Shown here in pieces: positions 1-4,823 of a stretch of 7,943 nt of DNA. The notes under the pieces were generated by a model. That model searched no databases and was not told the DNA's origin. It was given only the letters and a program-made list of their open reading frames with translations. Position numbers and translations under genes: made by a program. The stretch's first letter is position 1; the number at the start of each line of letters is the position of its first letter. The stretch covers positions 1 through 7,943 of the forward strand of contig JBAYVY010000164.1 of the NCBI GenBank assembly GCA_041674345.1. The letters are read 5' to 3'. Origin of the DNA: JBAYVY01 sp041674345. GTDB taxonomy: Bacteria > Planctomycetota > Phycisphaerae > Phycisphaerales > Zrk34.

Positions 1-683
1 ACTTTCGCCAGTAATTCCTTCAGCGGCGATTCGTTCAGGTAATTCGACAGTTGCGCACGAGCGTAGGTTTGCGCGAATTTGAAAGCGTCGATGGCGTCCT
101 GATATCTCTTTAGAATCATGAGCGCCCGCCCCGTCGCCTCGGCGGCACGGACGACATCCATCGAACCGGCGACATTACTTTTCACGGCATCCGTTTCCTG
201 CATCGTCAACCAGTCCAGCACAGCCAGGGCCGCGTCGGGTTTGTTTTGCGCCAGCAGCGTTTCACCGGCCATGAGGTAGGCGCGGAACGCGGAACGATCA
301 TAAGAACTTCCGGGGGCGGAGGGTGCGGACCAAGGTTGAACAAATCGCCATGCCTGATCGGGGCGGTTTTCGAGCAGAGCGATTTGGGCCGCCATCGCTT
401 CGACCCCCGGAAGGCGCGGTTCGCCGAGCAATTGGCGAAGCTGCATCAGATCGTTGAATGCTTCGCGGTGTTTGCCGGTGGCGATCAACTCTTGCAACTT
501 GGTGACGGCGGCTGCATTGCGACTGAGAATATCGCGCTGTCGTTCGCCGGCTTTGTCGCGCGCGGCGGCATCGCGTTTGTCGGCGGCGACAGCGGTGACG
601 GCGACCATAACCATCACGATCATCGATATCGCGGCACAGAAGGGCCACGACAGCCGAACCGGAATGAGATGAGTTACATTCAT
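1..683 (-). CDS. Membrane-anchored or exported TPR-like protein, C-terminus missing
   Basis: This frame stays open from an ATG at 683 to the left edge, giving 227 visible residues with no stop, so the C-terminus lies outside the window. Residues 9-33 are a hydrophobic segment after Arg10 (LSWPFCAAISMIVMVMVAVT), which reads as a signal anchor or Sec signal peptide. Residues 35-55 are charged. After that the protein is helical and Ala/Leu/Gln-rich. Residues 181-209 resemble a TPR helix pair (A-x3-G-x-AL-x2-LKRYQDAI-x-AF), and residues 60-110 and 137-160 may be degenerate repeats. No enzyme motif is visible. TPR proteins usually act as protein-protein scaffolds, so a periplasmic or membrane-associated scaffold is my inference. 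The start lies 30 nt after the stop of the M24 peptidase gene on the same strand, so the two are probably cotranscribed. No strong Shine-Dalgarno sequence precedes the ATG. The exact family is not recognised. Confidence 0.78.
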   Translation of the reverse strand, partial: MNVTHLIPVRLSWPFCAAISMIVMVMVAVTAVAADKRDAAARDKAGERQRDILSRNAAAVTKLQELIATGKHREAFNDLMQLRQLLGEPRLPGVEAMAAQIALLENRPDQAWRFVQPWSAPSAPGSSYDRSAFRAYLMAGETLLAQNKPDAALAVLDWLTMQETDAVKSNVAGSMDVVRAAEATGRALMILKRYQDAIDAFKFAQTYARAQLSNYLNESPLKELLAK

Positions 684-713
684 ATTGTTGCCGATCCCAA
701 CACCACCCAAGTG

Positions 714-1838
714 CTAAATCATCGCGGATTCCAGGCCGATCGGCAAGCCCGACAGCTTGACACAGCCCGTTTCAGTCACCAATACGTCGTCTTCCAGCCG
801 AATGCCGCCCATGCCCGGCAGGTAAATGCCCGGCTCGACCGTCACGACATGGCCCGGCATCAGGACGCCCTCTGATCGGGCATTGAGGGTCGGCAGTTCG
901 TGAATTTCCAGGCCGATGCCGTGGCCCAGGCCGTGGCCGAATTTATCGCCGTAACCGGCATCGGCGATGATCTTGCGTGCGACGGCGTCGATCTCCTTCA
1001 TCGCTTTGCCGGGGGCGATGGCGTCGATGGCCGCCTGTTGCGCTTCATGCGTGATGCGGTAGATTTCAGCGATTTTTTTGTGGAACCCGCCGAGCGTCAC
1101 GACGCGCGTCAGGTCGCCGCAGTATCCCCCGGACTTGGCGCCGAAGTCGATCAGGATCGGCGTGTTCGCCTTGACGCGCGTCCGGCCCGGCTCATGGTGC
1201 GGCAGCGACCCGTTGACGCCGATCGCCACGATCGTCTCGAACGAAGGTCCGTCCGCGCCGATCCATCGCATGTTGTATTCCAGCAGCGCGACGATCTCCG
1301 ATTCGCTCATGCCTGGGCGAATCTGGTCCAGCGTCTGTGTGTACGCCTGTTCCATCACGCTGATCGCCCGGCGAATGTTGCGAAGTTCGGTCTCGTCCTT
1401 CACCGCGCGCTGCTCGATGAGCCAGTCGCGCGTCGGTTCCATCGCCTTGCCCGGCAGTTTTTCGCTCAACAATTGATGCAGTTGAAACGTCAAAGACTCG
1501 GCCTGGAAGCCGATCTTCTTCAACTTCAGTTCATGGACCAGCGTGGCCGCGGCCTGCGTGATCGCGCCGCTGCGGATCACTTTTTTCACGAACGGGCAAA
1601 CGCGGTCGATCTGTTCATTGAAACGGAAGTCACTGATGAGATGAACCTGGCGGGCGGTGACCAGCAACCAGCCATCGCCGCCGTGCTGGCAGCCGAAGTC
1701 GGACAGATATCGCACGTCCGGCCCGTGCGTGACCAGCAAGCCGTCCAGCGAATGCTCGTCCATGCGATGCCGCAGCTTTTTCAGACGCTGCGAAAGATGC
1801 TCGGGCCATGATGTCTTGGAGAGGGGCTTGGTGCTCAT
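714..1838 (-). CDS. M24-family metallopeptidase (Xaa-Pro aminopeptidase / prolidase type)
   Basis: The 374-residue product would be a cytoplasmic dimetal peptidase that cleaves peptide bonds next to proline. It has the two-domain layout of M24B enzymes: a creatinase-like N-terminal domain (about 12-140) and a pita-bread catalytic domain (about 150-368). All five metal ligands can be assigned: Asp231 (LIDFGA), Asp242 (CGDLTR), His306 (GLGHGIG), Glu335 (VEPGIY) and Glu349 (IRLEDD). Active-site histidines are also present near 214-215 (LPHHEPG) and at 313 (EIHELP). The length fits the short PepQ/YpdF-like members of the family. An in-frame start ten codons upstream (1868) exists, but I chose the ATG at 1838. 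The upstream codons run into the repeat locus, and a TATAAT hexamer lies 7 nt before 1838, so 1838 fits a leaderless start. A TPR-like gene follows 30 nt downstream. Whether the natural substrate is Xaa-Pro or another dipeptide cannot be told from sequence. Confidence 0.93.
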   Translation of the reverse strand: MSTKPLSKTSWPEHLSQRLKKLRHRMDEHSLDGLLVTHGPDVRYLSDFGCQHGGDGWLLVTARQVHLISDFRFNEQIDRVCPFVKKVIRSGAITQAAATLVHELKLKKIGFQAESLTFQLHQLLSEKLPGKAMEPTRDWLIEQRAVKDETELRNIRRAISVMEQAYTQTLDQIRPGMSESEIVALLEYNMRWIGADGPSFETIVAIGVNGSLPHHEPGRTRVKANTPILIDFGAKSGGYCGDLTRVVTLGGFHKKIAEIYRITHEAQQAAIDAIAPGKAMKEIDAVARKIIADAGYGDKFGHGLGHGIGLEIHELPTLNARSEGVLMPGHVVTVEPGIYLPGMGGIRLEDDVLVTETGCVKLSGLPIGLESAMI

Positions 1839-1845
1839 GCGGCGG

Positions 1846-1875
1846 ATTATAGCGGGATTTAAGTTCAAGGTTCAA
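1846..1875 (-). promoter_or_regulatory. Candidate sigma-70-type promoter of the M24 peptidase gene
   Basis: On the minus strand TATAAT occupies 1851-1846, matching the -10 consensus exactly. TTGAAC at 1875-1870 matches the -35 consensus at 4 of 6 positions, with an 18-nt spacer. The -35-like hexamer is itself part of a TTGAACC heptamer of the neighbouring repeat locus. The predicted transcript start falls at about 1838-1839, on the ATG, so the mRNA would be leaderless. This is a prediction from consensus only. Confidence 0.45.
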
Positions 1876-1914
1876 AGTTGGGAAGGCGCTTGCCCAACTT
1901 TGAACCTTGAACTT
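1861..1914. repeat. Perfect 22-bp inverted repeat with 10-nt loop
   Basis: The left arm at 1861-1882 is exactly complementary to the right arm at 1893-1914, and the loop is 1883-1892. The outer part of each arm is built from heptamers of the adjacent tandem array in opposite orientation (RGTTCAA on the left, TTGAACY on the right). The inner part ends in TTGGG/CCCAA. There is no T-tract on either side, so it does not look like a standard intrinsic terminator. It lies between the stop of the 1969-2787 gene and the start of the peptidase gene. Confidence 0.9.
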
Positions 1915-1962
1915 TGAACCTTGAACTTTGAACCTTGAACTTTGAACCTTGAACTTTGAACC
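1900..1962 (+). repeat. Tandem array of nine TTGAACY heptamers
   Basis: Nine head-to-tail perfect heptamers occupy 63 bp. They alternate strictly between TTGAACC and TTGAACT, so the true repeat unit is 14 bp. The array is AT-rich in a GC-rich genome. It overlaps the right arm of the hairpin at 1893-1914 and ends 6 bp before the stop codon of the 1969-2787 gene. Short frames that read it as repeated FKVQ-type peptides are low-complexity artefacts. Confidence 0.95.
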
Positions 1963-1968
1963 CAACTC

Positions 1969-2787
1969 TCACTCCCGCAAACCCGGCGGCGTGTCCAGCA
2001 CTTCCTTCAGCACGAACGCCCGTTGCAAGGTCGAACGATTCATTTGCCCCATCCGCCCGATCCATTGCGAATGTGACAAGCCCCCCGCCGGGGCGTCGGG
2101 CTTGGCGTCCGGCACGTGACGATGCACCTGCTGATCGTTGCCCGGATCACCGGCCACCACCGCCATTCGACGTTCCTCCTGCGTCTCCCATTGGCCCATC
2201 GCCTGTTGACGCTGACGCTCCAGTTCGGCTTCACGCGTGGCGATGTCCTGACGACGGGCGATCTCCTCCAGCCGGCGCTGATCCGCCTGACGCGCCGCGG
2301 CGGCCTCGGCGGTGATCCGCTTGGCCTGCGATTCGGCCAGCGATTGGGCCGCCTGCGCGTCGGCCTGACGACGCAACTGCTCCAGCCGCAATCGGCGAAG
2401 CTGCTCCGGCGTCAACCGCCCGATCCCCCCCGCCCCCGGAACCTTCGCCCCCGGTGCGTCCTGTCGCTGCATCGGGGATGCGGGACGAGTCGGCGATGTC
2501 GGTCGCGCTGGTTGCTGCTGCTGTTGTTGTTGCATCGCCTGTTGACGACGCCGGGCCAGTTCTTCCAATTGCTGTTGCCGACGCCGGACGATCTGGTCCG
2601 CGCTTTGCGCCGGTGTCTGCGAGGGTCGGGGCGTCCCCGGCGGCGTGCTTCGCTTGTCCGACGATTGCCCGCTGCCGTTTTGCTTCAATGCCTTGTAAGC
2701 CGAGCTGACCACCATCGCCAAAACGATCATCGCGCCGATCAGTCCCGACCAGTCCGTGGCAGCCAGTATGAATTGCATACCCCACAT
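1969..2787 (-). CDS. Unrecognised single-TM protein with polyQ and coiled-coil regions
   Basis: The 272-residue protein matches no family I recognise. Residues 12-31 form one hydrophobic segment (LIGAMIVLAMVVSS), so it is probably anchored in the membrane by its N-terminus. Residues 35-65 are Ser/Pro/Gln-rich and likely disordered. Residues 66-92 are Arg/Gln-rich and end in seven glutamines, followed by a Pro/Ser linker (93-123). Residues 125-208 are strongly helical and charged, with coiled-coil character (repeated LEELARR, RRLEEIARRQ and REAELERQR types). A compact C-terminus, about 238-272, contains ordered-looking sequence (LQRAFVLKEVLDTPPGLR). The start could be Met1 (2787) or Met4 (2778). 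I prefer 2787 because a -10-like hexamer lies 6 nt upstream. A structural or scaffolding role at the membrane is only inferred. It is divergent from the toxin-antitoxin pair, and its stop lies 130 bp before the peptidase start. Confidence 0.75.
   Translation of the reverse strand: MWGMQFILAATDWSGLIGAMIVLAMVVSSAYKALKQNGSGQSSDKRSTPPGTPRPSQTPAQSADQIVRRRQQQLEELARRRQQAMQQQQQQQPARPTSPTRPASPMQRQDAPGAKVPGAGGIGRLTPEQLRRLRLEQLRRQADAQAAQSLAESQAKRITAEAAAARQADQRRLEEIARRQDIATREAELERQRQQAMGQWETQEERRMAVVAGDPGNDQQVHRHVPDAKPDAPAGGLSHSQWIGRMGQMNRSTLQRAFVLKEVLDTPPGLRE
2512..2532 (-). repeat. CAA/CAG trinucleotide run encoding seven glutamines
   Basis: Seven consecutive CAA/CAG codons (CAA, three CAG and three CAA by position) encode Gln86-92 of the single-TM protein. 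The mixed codons argue that selection or ageing has kept the glutamines and not just the DNA repeat. Such runs can change length by slippage in steps that keep the frame. Confidence 0.85.
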
Positions 2788-2793
2788 GATGTT

Positions 2794-2823
2794 ATTCTAA
2801 CCCGCATCCCCCGCGCCAAGCAA
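2794..2823 (-). promoter_or_regulatory. Candidate promoter of the single-TM protein gene
   Basis: On the minus strand TAGAAT at 2799-2794 fits a -10 hexamer (5 of 6) and TTGCTT at 2823-2818 is a weak -35 (3 of 6), with an 18-nt spacer. Six nucleotides separate the -10 from the ATG at 2787, so the predicted start is at or next to the ATG. The -35 support is poor. Confidence 0.3.
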
Positions 2824-2881
2824 TCGCCGAAATCGCCGGCCATGCCGCCCTGCTCACGGGGTCGATTTTTTACAATCCTGA

Positions 2882-2910
2882 TTGACTTTACTTTTTGGAA
2901 TACCGATACT
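2882..2910 (+). promoter_or_regulatory. Candidate sigma-70-type promoter of the antitoxin-toxin operon
   Basis: TTGACT at 2882-2887 (5 of 6 to TTGACA) and GATACT at 2905-2910 (4 of 6 to TATAAT) are separated by 17 nt, the optimal spacing. Six nucleotides then lead to the ATG at 2917, so the transcript would start at about the A of the start codon. The segment 2861-2916 is clearly more AT-rich than its surroundings, as expected of a promoter. Confidence 0.55.
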
Positions 2911-2926
2911 ATTGGCATGAGTAAAG
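2886..2926 (+). promoter_or_regulatory. Possible operator: CTTTACT / AGTAAAG inverted repeat
   Basis: CTTTACT at 2886-2892 is the exact reverse complement of AGTAAAG at 2920-2926, with half-site centres 34 bp apart (about three helical turns). The two sites flank the -10 region and start codon of the antitoxin gene. AbrB/VapB-type antitoxins commonly repress their own promoter by binding inverted repeats, so this is a candidate autoregulatory site. A 7-bp match can also occur by chance. Confidence 0.3.
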
Positions 2927-3174
2927 CAACGATCAGCAGTAAAGGCCAAGTGACGATTCCCCGCCGGTTTCGTGAGCGGATGCGACTGACCGACCAGCAA
3001 CAGGTCGAGATGGAACAGTTGGAGGACGGCGCGGTGATTCTGCGCCCGATTCGCAGCATCCTCCCGCTGGCCGGCCGGCTCCAGCCCGGCAAGCCCCTGC
3101 TGCCGCCCGACGCCGAACGACGCCAGGCCCGCAAGGCCATGACCGAACGTCACCGAAACCAGGGGCGACGATAA
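2917..3174 (+). CDS. vapB: AbrB/MazE-type antitoxin (VapB-like)
   Basis: This 85-residue protein would neutralise the PIN toxin encoded next to it and repress the shared promoter. Residues 3-45 form a swapped-hairpin AbrB DNA-binding domain with the typical opening (ATISSKGQVTIPRRFRE), a Glu/Gln-rich middle strand and a closing ILRPI strand. Residues 46-85 are Pro-rich and then Arg-rich, as expected for the flexible toxin-binding tail of such antitoxins. The frame is open far upstream, but the AbrB motif, an AT-rich promoter and the AbrB-typical MSKATISSKG opening all place the start at the ATG at 2917. Its TAA stop shares one base with the toxin ATG (TAATG), so translation is probably coupled. 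The family call is strong. The name vapB rests on the PIN partner. Confidence 0.92.
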   Translation: MSKATISSKGQVTIPRRFRERMRLTDQQQVEMEQLEDGAVILRPIRSILPLAGRLQPGKPLLPPDAERRQARKAMTERHRNQGRR

Positions 3175-3581
3175 TGGCCGACCCGTATCTGCTCGACACC
3201 AACGTCATCGTCAGGTTTCTCGCCGCCGATTCCGCCGATCAACTCGAACGCGCCAAACGGCTGATCGCCCGCGCCGAATCCGGTCAGGTCGAACTGGTGG
3301 TTCTGCCGTGGGTCATGGCCGAGGTGGTCTATGTTCTGACCGGTGTCTATGACGTGGATCGCAAAGCCGTCGCCGACGCGCTGCGAACTTTCGCCGGCGG
3401 CGTCGGCATCACCGTGGAAGATCACACGATCATCATGGACGCTCTTCAACGATTCGCCAAAACGAAAGTCGATTTCGCCAACGCCCTGCTGGCCGCATAT
3501 GCCGCCGCCCGCGACACGCCCCCCGTTTCCTTCGACCGTGACCTTGACCGTTTCCCCGACATCCGCCGGTTGGAGCCGTGA
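3174..3581 (+). CDS. vapC: PIN-domain toxin (VapC-like ribonuclease)
   Basis: The 135-residue product is a PIN-domain protein, predicted to be a Mg-dependent endoribonuclease that blocks translation when freed from its antitoxin. The acidic active-site residues are visible in order: Asp8 (LLDTNVIVRFL), Glu50 (VMAEVVYVL), Asp100 (KVDFANALLA) and Asp121/Asp123 near the C-terminus (SFDRDLDRF). The length is normal for VapC toxins. The ATG overlaps the antitoxin stop by one base, which is the usual antitoxin-first arrangement and suggests tight stoichiometric coupling. The gene ends 25 bp before the stop of a second PIN gene on the other strand, and no terminator hairpin is visible between them. 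All catalytic residues are present, so it should be active. The RNA target (tRNA, rRNA or other) cannot be inferred. Confidence 0.94.
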   Translation: MADPYLLDTNVIVRFLAADSADQLERAKRLIARAESGQVELVVLPWVMAEVVYVLTGVYDVDRKAVADALRTFAGGVGITVEDHTIIMDALQRFAKTKVDFANALLAAYAAARDTPPVSFDRDLDRFPDIRRLEP

Positions 3582-3606
3582 TGCCCGTCAGCACCACCGC
3601 TCAACA

Positions 3607-4023
3607 TCACAATCCCCGCACGAACGCGCCGTCCGGATGCCCCGCCAGTGCGTTGACCAACCGCCGGTCGGCGGTGAGTACCACGCCCCCGACGGCGACG
3701 GCCGCCGCGACATAAATGCAATCATAAACCGTCCGTCCTGTTTCCATCGCAATCGTCAGCGCCGATTCGATAATTTCAGCGGTGGGAATCGTGCGAATCG
3801 GCATTTGCATCATGTCCGCAAGGAGCCGCTCGGCTTCCGCGGCTTGCAGTTCGCCCCGGCGAACATATTTCCAGAGGATATTCCCCGTTTCAGCCCAAAG
3901 CAGGTCCGGGGCCGCCAGTTCCCGTTTTCCCCGAACCGCCCGGATCGCCGCGTCGGAATCCACTTCGTCCAGATGAAGCTTAATCAGAACACCGGCGTCA
4001 ATGACACGGGGCAATGCTATCAC
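3607..4023 (-). CDS. Solitary PIN-domain protein (VapC-like), coupled to the ABC transporter operon
   Basis: This 138-residue protein is a second PIN-domain ribonuclease, clearly diverged from the one at 3174-3581. Its acidic residues are Asp9 (VIDAGVLIKL), Glu45 (LWAETGNIL), Asp101 (VYDCIYVAAA) and Asp119 (LTADRRL), so the active site looks complete. Translation begins at a GTG at 4023 that overlaps the TGA of the upstream ATPase gene (GTGA, 4 bp). A later start would remove the essential Asp9, so this start is well supported. No antitoxin-like gene lies on either side: upstream is the transporter ATPase and downstream is the convergent vapC. It may use the antitoxin at 2917, one encoded elsewhere, or none if it has been recruited as a housekeeping RNase. 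PIN domains outside toxin-antitoxin systems are known, so a toxin role is not certain. Confidence 0.9.
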   Translation of the reverse strand: MIALPRVIDAGVLIKLHLDEVDSDAAIRAVRGKRELAAPDLLWAETGNILWKYVRRGELQAAEAERLLADMMQMPIRTIPTAEIIESALTIAMETGRTVYDCIYVAAAVAVGGVVLTADRRLVNALAGHPDGAFVRGL

Positions 4024-4823
4024 TCCGCCAACCTCGCATCGAACACCGGGCGGCCCGGCTCTCCACTCCGTCCCTCCGTCCCTCCGTCCCTTCGTCCCTG
4101 CATTTCTTCAATCTTCACTCCATACACCGGCTCCAGCACCGCCGGCTTCAACACATCCCGCCACGATCCCGCCGCCACCAAACGCCCCTCCTGCATCAGC
4201 CACACCGCGTCCGCATATCTCGCCGCCAGGTTCAAATCATGCATCACCACCACCACCGCCAGCCCCGCGTCGCGCAGCCGCATCAGCCGGTCCATCGTCT
4301 GATGCACGTGACGCAAGTCCATCGCGCTGGTCGGCTCGTCCAGCAACATCACCCGCCCGTCGCCCGTCGCCTGACACATCGCCCGCGCCAGCAGCACGCG
4401 CTGCTGCTGACCGGCTGACAGTTCGATGAACGGCTTGCGACGCAGCTTCTCCAAATCACAAGCCGCCATCACATCGGTCATCGCCTGGCCATGCCACGGC
4501 AAAGCGAACCGTCCCATCGCCACGACATGTTCCACGGTGAACGCGAAATTGGCGCTCGACCGTTGCGGCACATAACTCATCATCGCCGCGCGATCGCCCG
4601 CCGCCACGCTTCGCAGCTTTTTCCCGTTCAGCGAAATCGCCCCCCGCGTCGGCGACAGCGTGCCGAGCATCAGTTTCAGCAGCGTCGTTTTGCCCGCGGC
4701 GTTCGGCCCGATCACCGCCGTCAATTGCCCCGACGGCACGTCGGCGGTGATCCGTTCCACCACCGGCTCGCCGGGGTGATAGCCGAAACTCACTTCGTCC
4801 AATCGCATCACCGCGTCGTTCAT
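4020..4823 (-). CDS. ABC transporter ATPase of the BtuD/FecE/HmuV type
   Basis: The 267-residue protein is the ATPase that drives import through the permease encoded just upstream. All motifs are present: Walker A (GPNAAGKTT, 39-47), Q-loop Gln87 (YVPQR), signature LSAGQQQRV (135-143), Walker B with catalytic Glu (MLLDEPTS, 159-166) and the switch His195 (VVMHDLNLA). Walker A has Ala in place of the usual Gly at residue 42, which is tolerated in the family. Its ATG overlaps the permease stop (ATGA, 4 bp) and its TGA overlaps the GTG of the PIN gene, so the three are translationally linked. The C-terminal tail (about 242-255) is encoded by an octamer repeat and is unlike normal family tails. 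The flanking IEEMQ and PGRPVF resemble the usual end of BtuD homologues. The substrate class (cobalamin, heme or ferric siderophore) cannot be read from the ATPase. Confidence 0.93.
   Translation of the reverse strand: MNDAVMRLDEVSFGYHPGEPVVERITADVPSGQLTAVIGPNAAGKTTLLKLMLGTLSPTRGAISLNGKKLRSVAAGDRAAMMSYVPQRSSANFAFTVEHVVAMGRFALPWHGQAMTDVMAACDLEKLRRKPFIELSAGQQQRVLLARAMCQATGDGRVMLLDEPTSAMDLRHVHQTMDRLMRLRDAGLAVVVVMHDLNLAARYADAVWLMQEGRLVAAGSWRDVLKPAVLEPVYGVKIEEMQGRRDGGTEGRSGEPGRPVFDARLAE
4068..4099 (+). repeat. Four CCGTCCCT octamers in the 3' end of the ATPase gene
   Basis: Three perfect CCGTCCCT copies (4068-4091) are followed by TCGTCCCT (4092-4099). On the coding strand these read as AGGGACGG and encode the Gly/Arg/Asp/Thr-rich tail of the ATPase (GRRDGGTEGRSGE). 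Eight is not a multiple of three, so each copy is read in a different frame and three copies (24 bp) restore the phase. Confidence 0.9.

Noticed and set aside
900..1811. Long plus-strand open frame of 303 codons opposite the peptidase gene
   Set aside because: It is antisense to a gene with all catalytic motifs. Its product is Arg/Asp/Ala-rich without any family motif, as expected from the complementary strand of GC-rich coding DNA.
714..1868. Longer peptidase start at 1868
   Set aside because: The ten extra codons run to the edge of the repeat locus and cover a consensus -10 hexamer. The ATG at 1838 fits the promoter spacing.
1861..1962. Intrinsic terminator after the single-TM gene
   Set aside because: The 22-bp hairpin is strong, but neither side has a T-tract, and the arms consist of AT-rich repeat units instead of a GC-rich stem.
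1900..1962. CRISPR array
   Set aside because: The units are 7 bp and contiguous, with no spacers and no nearby cas genes.
2116..2916. Plus-strand frame extending upstream of the antitoxin start, as if a large fusion protein
   Set aside because: The upstream part is Arg/Leu-rich and antisense to the single-TM gene. The AbrB domain begins exactly at the internal ATG at 2917, which has its own promoter-like sequence.
3582..3606. Bidirectional terminator between the convergent PIN genes
   Set aside because: The 25-bp gap has no stem of useful length and no T- or A-run.
4020..4100. Remnant of an antitoxin gene fused to the ATPase tail, which would explain the solitary PIN gene
   Set aside because: The last residues (PGRPVFDARLAE) look like the normal end of a BtuD-type ATPase, and the extra residues are accounted for by the octamer repeat.
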